64,000 nt of DNA from Nocardioides sp. Root122 (GTDB taxonomy: Bacteria; Actinomycetota; Actinomycetes; Propionibacteriales; Nocardioidaceae). The notes below the pieces were generated by a model, which did no database searches, had not been told where the DNA came from, and saw only the letters and a program-made list of their open reading frames with translations. The position numbers were made by a program, and so were the translations under genes. This document shows, in pieces, positions 17,335-26,933 of the stretch. Each line of letters starts with the position of its first letter. The first letter of the stretch is position 1. The stretch covers positions 454,212 through 518,211 of the forward strand of contig NZ_LMDE01000010.1 in NCBI RefSeq assembly GCF_001425025.1. The letters are read 5' to 3'.

Positions 17335-17736
17335 ATGGGCACCGTCGTCGTCGGATACGTCCCCAAGCCGGAGGGCGAGGCCGCCCTCAGCGCCGGCATC
17401 AACGAGGCCAAGCTGCGCGGCAGCAGGCTCGTCGTGGTGAACTCCCACCGCGGGGGGCAGGAGTTCGACGGCCCCAAGGCCCGCGCCGCTGAGGACGACC
17501 TGGAGAAGATCCGCGCGACGTTGGAGGAGTCCGGGGTCGAGCACGACATCCGCCAGCTCGTCCGCGGCTTCGAGCCCGCCGAGGACCTGATCAGCATCGC
17601 CGAGGCCAACAACGCCGAGCTGCTCGTCATCGGGCTGCGCCGTCGCTCCCCGGTGGGCAAGCTCATCCTCGGCAGCAACGCCCAGCGCGTGCTGCTCGAC
17701 GCACCGTGCCCGGTGCTGGCGGTGAAGGCGCAGTAG
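17335..17736 (+). CDS. Universal stress protein (UspA family)
   Basis: A 133-residue single-domain Usp. It starts with the usual strand VVVGYVPKPEG. The ATP-binding class signature GLRRRSPVGKLILGSNAQRVLLDAPCPV (Gly-x8-Gly-x4-Gly-Ser) is near the C-terminus, so nucleotide binding is likely. Universal stress proteins accumulate in non-growing or stressed cells; the partner is unknown. The ribosome site GAGAGGAGA precedes the ATG at 17335. TTACGGT at about 17281-17287 could be part of its promoter. It converges on the dehydrogenase gene. Confidence 0.93.
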   Translation: MGTVVVGYVPKPEGEAALSAGINEAKLRGSRLVVVNSHRGGQEFDGPKARAAEDDLEKIRATLEESGVEHDIRQLVRGFEPAEDLISIAEANNAELLVIGLRRRSPVGKLILGSNAQRVLLDAPCPVLAVKAQ

Positions 17737-17741
17737 CGCCC

Positions 17742-18797
17742 TCAGAAGTCCTCCAGGGCGAGGACCACCTTCACGTCGTCGCGATCCCGGTCGAAGGCGG
17801 TGGCGAAGTCCTCGAGCGGCACGGTGGTGGTGATCAGCCGTCGCAGCCACGCGACGTCGGCGTGCGCGAGGTGGTCGGCCGCGGCCCGGTAGTGGCGCAG
17901 GTTGGCGTTGACGGAGCCGACGACGACGTCGTTCTCGAGGACCAGCTCGCGGTTCAACGCTCCCGCGTCGATACGGAGCGCCCGACCCCTCGGCGAGACG
18001 CCGGTCAGGCAGACGATGCCGTACGGCCCGGTCTCTGCCATCGCGTCGAAGGCTACCGACCCGACGCCGGTGGCCTCGATGACCACGTCCGGGCGTGCGG
18101 CTCGGGCGGCGTCGGCGAGGCTCCCGTGGTGGTAGGTCGCGCCCAGTGAGGCGACGAGGTCGGGCTTCACGCCGTCGGTGACGCGGTCGAGGACGTGGAC
18201 GTCGAGGCCGCGTTGCACCCCGATCATGGCGGCCAGGAGTCCGATGGGCCCGGCGCCGGTCACCAGCACCGTGCGCGGGGAGAACCAGGCGCGGTCGCCG
18301 GTGCGGTCGACCTGCTCCCACGCCTTCGCGACGACACTGGTCGGCTCGGTCAGCACGCCTGCCGGCCCGAGGCGGGAGTCGACCACCACGGCGTACTCGA
18401 CCGGTGTCGTCCACCACTGGCTGGCGAACCCGTCGAGGGACTTGATGCCGCGCTCGGTGTAGCGGCCGTTGCGGCACATGTCCCATTCGCCGCGTGCACA
18501 CGCGCCACACGGTTCTGGGTCGGGTCTGCGGACCACGCCCACGACGAGGTCCCCGGGGCGGACGTCGCTGCCGGGCGGGGCGTGCTCGACCCGCCCCAGC
18601 GACTCGTGGCCCAGCACCAGCCGCTGCCGGTCAGGGGGAGCCCAGCCGTACTCGCCCCGCACGATCTCCTTGTCGGTGCCGCAGACGCCGACCGCCACTG
18701 CTCGGACGAGCAGCTCTCCTTCTCCTGGCGTGACGTCCGGGACGTCCTCGACCCTGACCGATCCCGAGCGTCCGGGCTCGACGGTGAGTGCTCTCAC
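17742..18797 (-). CDS. Zinc-type glucose 1-dehydrogenase-like oxidoreductase
   Basis: A 351-residue medium-chain dehydrogenase. The catalytic zinc region has VGVCGTDKEIVRGEYG and LGHESLGRVE. The segment NGRYTERGIKSLDGFASQ is the hallmark of the archaeal-type glucose dehydrogenase group, which oxidises aldoses with NAD(P). The Rossmann motif is VTGAGPIGLLAA. The structural zinc lobe shows only three cysteines (EPCGAC and DMC), so structural zinc may be absent, as in some relatives. GTG 18797 overlaps the stop of the upstream MarR gene (GTGA) and is preceded by GAGGAGGAA. MarR and dehydrogenase therefore form one operon, divergent from the molybdoenzyme locus. Confidence 0.85.
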   Translation of the reverse strand: MRALTVEPGRSGSVRVEDVPDVTPGEGELLVRAVAVGVCGTDKEIVRGEYGWAPPDRQRLVLGHESLGRVEHAPPGSDVRPGDLVVGVVRRPDPEPCGACARGEWDMCRNGRYTERGIKSLDGFASQWWTTPVEYAVVVDSRLGPAGVLTEPTSVVAKAWEQVDRTGDRAWFSPRTVLVTGAGPIGLLAAMIGVQRGLDVHVLDRVTDGVKPDLVASLGATYHHGSLADAARAARPDVVIEATGVGSVAFDAMAETGPYGIVCLTGVSPRGRALRIDAGALNRELVLENDVVVGSVNANLRHYRAAADHLAHADVAWLRRLITTTVPLEDFATAFDRDRDDVKVVLALEDF

Positions 18798-19261
18798 GAT
18801 GATTCCTCCTCGGCTGCCGCACTGAGCTGTTCGAGTGCACCGGCCAGTCCCTCGGCACCTGCGGGCACTCTCGTCACCACGTCGAGCAGCGCTGCCAGGC
18901 GGTGGTCCTGCACCGCTCTCAGCAGGCTGTGGCCGTCCGGGGTCAGGTCGACGAGCCAGGCACGCCCGTCCGCGCTGTCCGGGATGCGGTGCACGAGTCC
19001 CTGGCCCACCAAACGGTCCACGATCCGGCTCGCGTTGGACTGGTTGACCCCCAGGTCGTCCGCCAGCGTCCCGACGCGCCGTGGACCGTCGGCCGCGATC
19101 ATGACGAGCACCCGGTGCTGAGGCACCGTCAGGGCGACCGGGGCCGCGGCCACGGCACGCAGGGTCACGCCCACCAGGGCGCGGCTGAGCTCGAGCAGCG
19201 CCCGGGCGGCGCGGAGGTCCGCGTCGGTCGGCCGGCGCGGGATCTCGGGTTCGTGGTTCAC
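18794..19261 (-). CDS. MarR-family transcriptional regulator
   Basis: A 155-residue winged-helix regulator. The recognition segment is VGTLADDLGVNQSNASRIVDRLVGQGLV and the wing is IPDSADGRAWLVDLTPDG. The wing has SADGRAW where DPxDRR is usual, a modest departure. The start is GTG 19261. It overlaps and precedes the glucose-dehydrogenase-like gene and faces the molybdopterin oxidoreductase across 115 bases. It is a candidate regulator for both directions. The inverted repeat ATGC-6-GCAT at 19317-19330 is a weak operator candidate. Confidence 0.9.
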   Translation of the reverse strand: MNHEPEIPRRPTDADLRAARALLELSRALVGVTLRAVAAAPVALTVPQHRVLVMIAADGPRRVGTLADDLGVNQSNASRIVDRLVGQGLVHRIPDSADGRAWLVDLTPDGHSLLRAVQDHRLAALLDVVTRVPAGAEGLAGALEQLSAAAEEESS

Positions 19262-19315
19262 GCCTCACCCCTCTGGGTCTGTCTCCGGTCTGGCCTCGGT
19301 GGTGCACTGAGAGTC

Positions 19316-19330
19316 TATGCTGTTGCGCAT
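19316..19330 (+). promoter_or_regulatory. Candidate -10/operator before the molybdoenzyme
   Basis: TATGCT (19316-19321) could be a -10 for the molybdoenzyme operon. It overlaps a short inverted repeat, ATGC at 19317-19320 with GCAT at 19327-19330, close to the MarR gene. Both assignments are weak because the repeat arms are only four bases. Confidence 0.3.
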
Positions 19331-19376
19331 GGAACTGGCGCCCGTGCGGCGCGCGACGACGTGATCAGGAGGAGAC

Positions 19377-21905
19377 GTGACCGACCGGATCGCCGACATC
19401 CACGGCCCACGCACGCCCCACGCCAAGGGGACGGTGTGGCCCGCCCGCATCGACCAGTACCTCGACCCCGGCGTCGAGGAGACGGATGTCGAGCGCTGGG
19501 TGCAGTCCGCGTGCCTGCTGTGCAGCAACGGCTGCGGGATGGACATCGCTGTCAGGGACGGTCGCATGGTCGGGGTCAGGGGACGGGCGACCGACGTGGT
19601 CAACCACGGCCGGCTCGGTCCGAAGGGCTTGTACGGATCGACCCGGTGGGCGCATGCCGGTGACCGACTCACCCGCCCGCTCGTGCGTGAGGACGGACGG
19701 CTCGTGGAGACGGACTGGGAGACCGCGATGGGGCGCATCGTGGCCACCTCGCGCGCCCTGCTGGAGGAGAAGGGCCCGCTGAGCCACGGCTTCTACACCT
19801 CCGGCCAGCTGTTCCTGGAGGAGTACTACACGCTCGCCGTGATCGGGAAGGCCGGGCTCGGCACGCCCCACATGGACGGCAACACGCGCCTGTGCACCGC
19901 CACCAGCGCTGCGGCGTTCAAGGAGTCCTTCGGGGCCGACGGGCAGCCGGGCTCGTACACCGACATCGAGCACTGCGACGCGATCTTCCTCTACGGGCAC
20001 AACATGCCGGAGACCCAGACCGTGCTGTGGGCGCGGATCCTCGACCGCACCCGAGGCGAGGACCCGCCCCGCATCGTGTGCGTCGACCCGCGCCGGACGC
20101 TCGTGGCGCTCGAGGCCGAGCGCACGGGCGGCGTGCACCTGGCGCCGCGGGTCGGCACCAACCTGGCGTTGATGAACGGCCTGACGCGCGAGCTGTTCGC
20201 GAACGGGTGGGTCGACGACGACTGGGTGGCGGCGCACACCCTCGGCGTGGACGACCTGCGCTCCACGGTCGAGGAGTGGGCCCCGGACAAGGTCGCCGAG
20301 GTCTGCGGCGTCGACGCGGACGACGTACGTCGCGCGGCGCGGATCTTCGGTGAGAGCACCGATGTGCTCTCGACGGTGCTTCAGGGCTTCTACCAGTCCC
20401 ACCAGGCCACGGCCGCCTCCGTCGCGGTGCACAACCTGCACCTGCTGCGGGGGATGATCGGCCGCCCGGGAGCGGGCATCCTGCAGATGAACGGCCAACC
20501 CACCGCGCAGAACAACCGGGAGTGCGGTGCCGACGGCGACCTCCCGGGCTTCCGCAACTGGGACAACCCCGCCCACGTGCACCAGCTCGCGGACGCGTGG
20601 GACGTCGACACGATGACGATCCCGCACTGGGCGCCGCCCACCCACGCGATGCAGATCTTCTCCTACGCCGAGGCCGGCTCCATCGGTCTGCTGTGGATCT
20701 CCGCGACGAACCCGGCGGTGTCGATGCCGGAGTCCGCGCGGATCCGGCGGATCCTCGGTGGCGACCAGTGCTTCGTCGTCGTCCAGGACCTCTTCCTCAC
20801 CGAGACCGCCGAGCTCGCCGACGTCGTCCTCCCGGCGGCCGGCTGGGGCGAGAAGACCGGGTGCTTCACCAACGTCAATCGCACCGTGCACCTGTCCGAG
20901 AAGGCGGTCGACCCGCCGGGGGAGGCGCGCAGCGACCTCGACATCTTCCTGATGTACGCCGACGCGATGGGCTTCACGAACCGCTCCGGGCAACCGCTGA
21001 TCGGTTGGCGCACGCCCGAGGAGGCCTTCGACGCCTGGGCCGCGGTCACCGCTGGCCGGCCGGTCGACTACACCGGCCTCTCCTACGACAGGCTCCGCGG
21101 GCCGACCGGGATCCCCTGGCCGGTCAACGCGGAGCACCCCGACGGCACGGACCGTCTCTATGCCGACGGTGTCTTCCCGACGGACACCGACTACTGCGAG
21201 ACCTTCGGCCACGACCTCGCCACCGGCGGCACCGTCACCGAGACCGAGCACCGCGCGATGAACCCCGCCGGACGGGCCTTCCTGAAGGGCGCGGCGTACA
21301 CGCCGGCACACGAGGAGCCTTCCGAGGACTTCCCCCTGCTCTACACGACCGGCCGGACCGTCTACCACTTCCACACCCGCACCAAGACCGGTCGCTCCGA
21401 GGACCTCAACCGGGCGGCACCGGACGCGTGGGTCGAGCTGTCCGCCGGGGACGCCGCCGAGCGTGGCATCGAGGAGGGCGACTGGGTGCGCGTTGCGTCA
21501 CCGCGCGGTGCGATCGAGGTCCGCGCGCGTGTCGGGAACGTGATGGAGGGTGCCGTGTTCGCGCCGTTCCACTACGGCCACTGGGAACCGCCCGCCGACC
21601 TCGGCGGCGGTCACCCGGACGCCGAGCACCGACTGGCCAACGAGCTCACCATGACCGTGTGGGACCCGGTCTCGAAGCAGCCCGTGTTCAAGACCGCCGC
21701 GTGCCAGGTGACCCGGGTCCGGGCCGGCGACGGGCCGGCCCCGGCGCCGACGACGACCGCCTCTGCGCCGGACACCGACCGCCCGGCCTCCCGGCGCCGG
21801 CCGCCGCGGCCCACGGAGGGTGGCGCGCCGACGACCACCACCGTGCCTGACCGCACCCCGGACTACCCGCTCGACCCGGCCCGGTCCTCGGAAGGAAGCC
21901 GCTGA
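19377..21905 (+). CDS. Molybdopterin oxidoreductase (nitrate reductase/formate dehydrogenase-like)
   Basis: An 842-residue cytoplasmic member of the DMSO reductase superfamily (no twin-arginine signal). The N-terminal iron-sulfur segment is CLLCSNGCG (Cys46, Cys49, Cys53). The position of the usual fourth ligand, in G-x-LC-x-KG, reads GRLGPKG, with Gly81. Cys173 in NTRLCTATS is the probable Mo ligand, as in NapA, Nas and formate dehydrogenases. GHNMPETQTVLWARI, QMNGQPTAQNNRECG and a C-terminal molydop-binding domain (TTGRTVYHFHTRTKTGR) bind the two pterin guanine dinucleotides. The last 60 residues are Thr/Pro-rich. AGGAGGAG precedes the GTG. The substrate cannot be read from sequence; two small genes follow in the same operon. 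Confidence 0.88.
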   Translation: MTDRIADIHGPRTPHAKGTVWPARIDQYLDPGVEETDVERWVQSACLLCSNGCGMDIAVRDGRMVGVRGRATDVVNHGRLGPKGLYGSTRWAHAGDRLTRPLVREDGRLVETDWETAMGRIVATSRALLEEKGPLSHGFYTSGQLFLEEYYTLAVIGKAGLGTPHMDGNTRLCTATSAAAFKESFGADGQPGSYTDIEHCDAIFLYGHNMPETQTVLWARILDRTRGEDPPRIVCVDPRRTLVALEAERTGGVHLAPRVGTNLALMNGLTRELFANGWVDDDWVAAHTLGVDDLRSTVEEWAPDKVAEVCGVDADDVRRAARIFGESTDVLSTVLQGFYQSHQATAASVAVHNLHLLRGMIGRPGAGILQMNGQPTAQNNRECGADGDLPGFRNWDNPAHVHQLADAWDVDTMTIPHWAPPTHAMQIFSYAEAGSIGLLWISATNPAVSMPESARIRRILGGDQCFVVVQDLFLTETAELADVVLPAAGWGEKTGCFTNVNRTVHLSEKAVDPPGEARSDLDIFLMYADAMGFTNRSGQPLIGWRTPEEAFDAWAAVTAGRPVDYTGLSYDRLRGPTGIPWPVNAEHPDGTDRLYADGVFPTDTDYCETFGHDLATGGTVTETEHRAMNPAGRAFLKGAAYTPAHEEPSEDFPLLYTTGRTVYHFHTRTKTGRSEDLNRAAPDAWVELSAGDAAERGIEEGDWVRVASPRGAIEVRARVGNVMEGAVFAPFHYGHWEPPADLGGGHPDAEHRLANELTMTVWDPVSKQPVFKTAACQVTRVRAGDGPAPAPTTTASAPDTDRPASRRRPPRPTEGGAPTTTTVPDRTPDYPLDPARSSEGSR

Positions 21906-22366
21906 TGCCCCACTTGACGACCTACGTCGGCCTGGCCGACCACAGTGAGAGGACACTCGCGGAATCCTTCCGCTCCGTCGCGGACGGGCACGCCCACGTG
22001 GCCGACGTGTTCCACACCTGCCGGATGCTCGCCGAGTGGTCGGAGGCCAACCGGGCTGCGCTCGCGCCGATCGTCGAGCGCTACGGCGAGGCAGACGTCG
22101 AGGAACCCGAACGGCTCCACGCCGCCGGCCTCGCGCGGACCCGCGACGGCGAGGTCGGGCTCCTGCGCGACCTGCAGGACCTGCACGTCCTCGCATCGCT
22201 GGTCCAGACGACGTGGACGGTCGTCGGCCAGGGCGCGCAGGGACTGCGTGACAAGGAGCTCCTCGCGGTCGCCGAGCACGCGAACGAGCAGACCTCCCGC
22301 CAGCTGACGTGGCTCAACACCCGGATGAAGTCGGCGGCACCCCAAGCGCTGATCGTGGCCCCATGA
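21905..22366 (+). CDS. Conserved hypothetical, helical partner of molybdoenzyme (153 aa)
   Basis: A 153-residue, nearly all-helical protein with His and Glu scattered through it (HVADVFHTCRMLAEW, LRDLQDLHVLASLVQ, LLAVAEHANEQTSRQLTWL). The pattern suggests a four-helix bundle, but no ferritin or hemerythrin ligand set is clear. Its ATG shares one base with the stop of the molybdoenzyme (TGATG), so the two are co-translated. A role as an electron-transfer or assembly partner is inference from position only. Confidence 0.75.
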   Translation: MPHLTTYVGLADHSERTLAESFRSVADGHAHVADVFHTCRMLAEWSEANRAALAPIVERYGEADVEEPERLHAAGLARTRDGEVGLLRDLQDLHVLASLVQTTWTVVGQGAQGLRDKELLAVAEHANEQTSRQLTWLNTRMKSAAPQALIVAP

Positions 22367-22401
22367 GCCCGCAACCGCATGCCGAGGTCGTCGTCCCGTG
22401 A
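22363..22401 (+). CDS. Possible 12-codon coupling minicistron
   Basis: ATG 22363 overlaps the stop of the helical-protein gene (ATGA). The frame runs 12 codons (MSPQPHAEVVVP) to a TGA at 22399-22401 that overlaps the GTG start of the next gene (GTGA). It may serve only to carry ribosomes across the gap. It could also be coincidence. Confidence 0.3.
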   Translation: MSPQPHAEVVVP

Positions 22402-22643
22402 GCGGCCTGCAGGAAGGGCACGGACGCCCGGAGTCGGGCCCGCCGGGTGGGCTCGTCGAGGTCCTGGAGCGGTGGGAGCTCGCCGGTGGGCGCTGGGAGG
22501 TGCTCGCCTCGAGCGACACCTGGATCGACATCGGCCTCTTCCCGGCCGATGGCGGTGACCAGGTGAGCCGGGTGAGCGGCGCCCGCACCTCGGTGCTGCG
22601 CAGCTTCCTGGCCGGCCGCACCACCAACGCCGAACGGGGCTGA
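22398..22643 (+). CDS. Small conserved-looking protein (81 aa), end of molybdoenzyme operon
   Basis: An 81-residue soluble protein with a core ERWELAGGRWEVLASSDTWIDIGLFPADGGD, suggestive of a small beta-rich domain. No family is recognised and there are no cysteines. It starts with GTG 22398, coupled through a 12-codon frame to the gene before it. Being third in the operon, it is likely an accessory of the molybdoenzyme. No terminator was seen between it and the repair gene 73 bases on. Confidence 0.65.
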   Translation: MSGLQEGHGRPESGPPGGLVEVLERWELAGGRWEVLASSDTWIDIGLFPADGGDQVSRVSGARTSVLRSFLAGRTTNAERG

Positions 22644-22704
22644 CAGGCGTCGCGGCGCCAGCTGTGCTGCTCGGCGCGCGCAGCCGAGGCGGCGGGCTCT
22701 GGGG

Positions 22705-22710
22705 CACAAT
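22705..22710 (+). promoter_or_regulatory. Leaderless-type -10 (CACAAT) for the HhH-GPD gene
   Basis: CACAAT is followed by six bases (GCCCCC) and the ATG at 22717, with no ribosome site. Confidence 0.45.
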
Positions 22711-22716
22711 GCCCCC

Positions 22717-23283
22717 ATGGGCATCCAGATCACCGGCGACCCCGCCGCCGACAAGGTCCTCGACGACTCCCCGTTCGCCCTGCTGATCGGGATGATGCTC
22801 GACCAGCAGTACCCCATGGAGCACGCCTTCCGGGGGCCCGCCAAGGTCCTGGACCGGCTCGGCACCTTCGAGCCGCACGCGATCGCCACGGCCGACCCGG
22901 AGGAGTTCGCCGCCATGGCGTCGACCCCGCCGGCCATCCACCGGTTCCCGGGCTCGATGGCTGCCCGGCTCCAGGAGGTCGCCCGCATCGTCGACGACAC
23001 CTACGGCGGTGACGCGTCGCGGCTGTGGACCGAGGCCAGCGACGGCAAGGACCTGCTCAAGCGCGTCATGGCGCTGCCCGGCTTCGGCAAGCAGAAGGCC
23101 CAGATCTTCGTGGCGCTGCTCGCCAAGCAGCTCGGCGTACGTCCGGAGGGCTGGGAGGCGGCCGTGGGGGACTACGCCCTCGAGGGCCACCGGTCGGTCG
23201 CCGACGTCGTCGACGCCGACTCCCTGCAGAAGGTCCGCGACTTCAAGAAGGCCAAGAAGGCCGCCGTCCGCGCCTCAGACTGA
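22717..23283 (+). CDS. HhH-GPD-type base excision DNA repair protein
   Basis: A 188-residue protein of the helix-hairpin-helix glycosylase superfamily. The HhH motif MALPGFGKQKAQIF lies at about residues 115-128, and the N-terminal helix LIGMMLDQQYPMEHAF is typical of the actinobacterial branch. It lacks the C-terminal iron-sulfur cluster of EndoIII/MutY. The catalytic Asp expected about 20 residues after the HhH is not obvious: the region reads PEGWEAAVGDYAL, where Asp159 or a nearby Glu might serve. The damaged base it removes is unknown. The leaderless-type start suggests its own transcript. Confidence 0.82.
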   Translation: MGIQITGDPAADKVLDDSPFALLIGMMLDQQYPMEHAFRGPAKVLDRLGTFEPHAIATADPEEFAAMASTPPAIHRFPGSMAARLQEVARIVDDTYGGDASRLWTEASDGKDLLKRVMALPGFGKQKAQIFVALLAKQLGVRPEGWEAAVGDYALEGHRSVADVVDADSLQKVRDFKKAKKAAVRASD

Positions 23284-23385
23284 GGGGGATGCCCGGACGC
23301 ATGGACGGCCGTGGCAGAATGACGGCGCGGCTCTTGACGTCACCGGGCCTCGCCGCGCCCCGAAGCTGTTTGACGAGAGGTGTTC

Positions 23386-24882
<1,497 letters not shown>

Positions 24883-24901
24883 TCGTCCGACCCCGTCACG
24901 C

Positions 24902-24935
24902 CGAGCAGCGTCGCCCGTCCGGGCGGCGCTGCTCG
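24902..24935 (+). terminator. Terminator hairpin after rpoD
   Basis: A 16-bp stem with one G-T wobble (24902-24917 with 24920-24935) and a two-base loop lies 19 bases after the sigma factor stop, followed by TCATTT. Confidence 0.88.
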
Positions 24936-25017
24936 TCATTTCGGGCGCCCCGTCCGGCCGCCCCGTCCGTCCCGGGTCTCCCCTTGACGCCACGGTGACG
25001 CAGGCGGACCATGCAAT

Positions 25018-25039
25018 AACGCGAGCTTGGGCTCGCGTT
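25018..25039 (+). promoter_or_regulatory. Perfect hairpin in the leader of the SGNH hydrolase
   Basis: AACGCGAGC (25018-25026) pairs perfectly with 25031-25039 around the loop TTGG. It lies 20 bases before the ATG at 25060, close to GGGAGGG. TTGACG at 24984-24989 could be a -35, but no good -10 lies at normal spacing. It might be an operator or a leader hairpin. Confidence 0.4.
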
Positions 25040-25059
25040 CATGGATCTCGGGAGGGCCC

Positions 25060-26334
25060 ATGCTCGGAGGCAGCGCACGTGACCGGTCGGCACTGGCCGG
25101 CGTACTCCTGCTGGCGACGGGAGCGCTCGCCGCGCTCGCCCCGCCCGCGCAGGCCGACCCACTGCCCCCCACCGCGGTGGCGATGGGGGACAGCTTCATC
25201 AGCGGAGAGGGCGCCGGCGGCTACCAGCCCGTCACCGACCAGTCCGGCGTCGCGCAGGGGTTTCCCGGGTGGTCGGCCGCCAACAGCAACGCCTACTTCT
25301 GCCACCGCTCGGTCAACGCCTCGATCCAGGTCGCGGACCTGCCGGGCATCACCCGCCGGGTGAACCTCGCATGCTCCGGCGCGCAGCCCGCCGACATGGC
25401 GGCCGCGTCGAGCGCCCGCCCCGCAGGCCGAACGGTCGCTGCCCAGATCGTGCAGCTGCGCACCGTCGCCCAGACCGGTGACATCGACCTGGTCCTGCTC
25501 GGGCTGGGGTCGAACAACAGCCAGTTCACCTTCGGCGGGGTCGCCGCCGAGTGCGCCGGCCGGTTCGTCGCCGACGGCTACACCGGCTGGTGGGAGGTGT
25601 GGATCCACTTCGTCAACTGGGTCACCGGCGAAGAGCTCAACGAGCGCGCCTGCTCCGACGCGGACTTCGCGACCGCGGCCCAGCTCGGCGCGGCGCGTGC
25701 CGAGACGACCGCTGCGGTCCGGCAGGTCCTCGACGTCCTCGACGAGGTGGACGCCGACGGGGACCACCGCGTCGTGCTGCAGGACTACACCAACCCGCTC
25801 CCGCCGGCGTACGCCGAGCAGTACCGCACCGAGGACGGCCGCACCGACACGCGCGACAAGTACCGCGCGCTCGTCGACGAGAGGTACGCCGCCGGGTGCC
25901 CGGCCGACATCGACTCCCTGGCGCCGGCGCAGCGGTTCAGCCAGAACCTCGGCACCCTCGTCGCAGGCGTCGCGTCGACGATCCAGGCCGAGCGGCCGAC
26001 GGCGAAGATCACCTACCTCAACGTCCAGCGGGCCTTCGACGGCGCGCGCCTGTGCGAGCAGCCCGGCAGCCCCGGCAACGCGCTCGCCACGCCGCTGCGC
26101 GTGATGGACGGCCCGAGCGGCGTGCACGTGCAGAGCTTCACGCCCTACGACAAGCTCGACATCAAGCGCGTCACCGACACCTGCCAGTCCTACTACCAGA
26201 CCTGCCAGGAGTCCTGGCACCCCAACGCGGCAGGCCAGCGCGCGCTGGGAACCTGCCTGCGCGGCGCCTGGCTCGCCGGCACCCGGAGCGTCACGTGCGT
26301 CCGCGGGACGTCGGGGGCCATCATGGTGCAGTGA
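25060..26334 (+). CDS. Secreted SGNH/GDSL-family hydrolase
   Basis: A 424-residue exported esterase/lipase-type enzyme. A Sec signal peptide (basic start, hydrophobic core at about residues 11-28) probably cleaves after PAQA at residue 32. Block I AMGDSFISGEGAGG carries the nucleophile Ser45. LLGLGSNNS supplies the block III Gly/Asn pair. The catalytic His sits in SWHPNAAGQRALG. Six or more cysteines suggest disulfides outside the cell. GGGAGGG precedes ATG 25060; an in-frame TTG at 25027 lies in the hairpin loop and is less likely. The stop overlaps the GTG of the TetR gene (GTGA), so the hydrolase and regulator are translated together. Confidence 0.88.
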   Translation: MLGGSARDRSALAGVLLLATGALAALAPPAQADPLPPTAVAMGDSFISGEGAGGYQPVTDQSGVAQGFPGWSAANSNAYFCHRSVNASIQVADLPGITRRVNLACSGAQPADMAAASSARPAGRTVAAQIVQLRTVAQTGDIDLVLLGLGSNNSQFTFGGVAAECAGRFVADGYTGWWEVWIHFVNWVTGEELNERACSDADFATAAQLGAARAETTAAVRQVLDVLDEVDADGDHRVVLQDYTNPLPPAYAEQYRTEDGRTDTRDKYRALVDERYAAGCPADIDSLAPAQRFSQNLGTLVAGVASTIQAERPTAKITYLNVQRAFDGARLCEQPGSPGNALATPLRVMDGPSGVHVQSFTPYDKLDIKRVTDTCQSYYQTCQESWHPNAAGQRALGTCLRGAWLAGTRSVTCVRGTSGAIMVQ

Positions 26335-26933
26335 GCGGCACCCGGCGCAGCCCCCAGCAGGACCGGTCGCGGGAGACCGTCGACCGGATCCTCGTCGCGG
26401 CCGAGCACGAGATCGGTGAGCGCGGCGTCGTGGGAGCCAGCACCACGCGCATCGCCGCGCGCGCCGGGCTGTCGGTCGGTGCGCTCTACCGGTTCTTCGA
26501 GGACAAGGCCGCGATCGTCGACGCCCTCGCCAGCCGCTACCTCGAGGCGGTGGCGCCCGCCTACACCGAGGTGGTCTCCGAGATCGCCTCGCTCAGCGAC
26601 CTCGAGGCCGTGCTCGGCGAGCTGCTCAGCCGGGCGGCCGCCCTGCAGGAGCAGCACCCGGGCTACTACCGGCTGACCGAGGAGCTGGCCCCCGACCGGG
26701 GCGACTCGCCGGCCCACGCAGTGCGCGAGCACCTCGTGGACCTCTTCGCCGACGCGTTGCGCGGCACCGGGGTGCAGCAGCCGCCGGGCGACCTGCGCCG
26801 TGTCGTCGAGCTCTGCATCGAGACCGTGCGCCACACCCTCGCCCAGCGCCCGCCGGGCCACGAGGACCGTGAGGCGTCGTTGCGCGAGGTCGAGCTGATG
26901 CTCCGTTCCTACCTCGACGCGCGTCTGCGGTGA
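26331..26933 (+). CDS. TetR/AcrR-family transcriptional regulator
   Basis: A 200-residue TetR-type repressor. The N-terminal helix-turn-helix is GASTTRIAARAGLSVGALYRFFEDKAAIVDALA. The rest is a helical ligand-binding domain of the TetR_C type. It starts with GTG 26331 inside the stop of the SGNH hydrolase, and its own stop overlaps the GTG of the M28 peptidase. It is the middle gene of a three-gene operon and probably controls that operon. The inverted repeat at 25018-25039 is a candidate site, though this is inference. Confidence 0.92.
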   Translation: MSGTRRSPQQDRSRETVDRILVAAEHEIGERGVVGASTTRIAARAGLSVGALYRFFEDKAAIVDALASRYLEAVAPAYTEVVSEIASLSDLEAVLGELLSRAAALQEQHPGYYRLTEELAPDRGDSPAHAVREHLVDLFADALRGTGVQQPPGDLRRVVELCIETVRHTLAQRPPGHEDREASLREVELMLRSYLDARLR

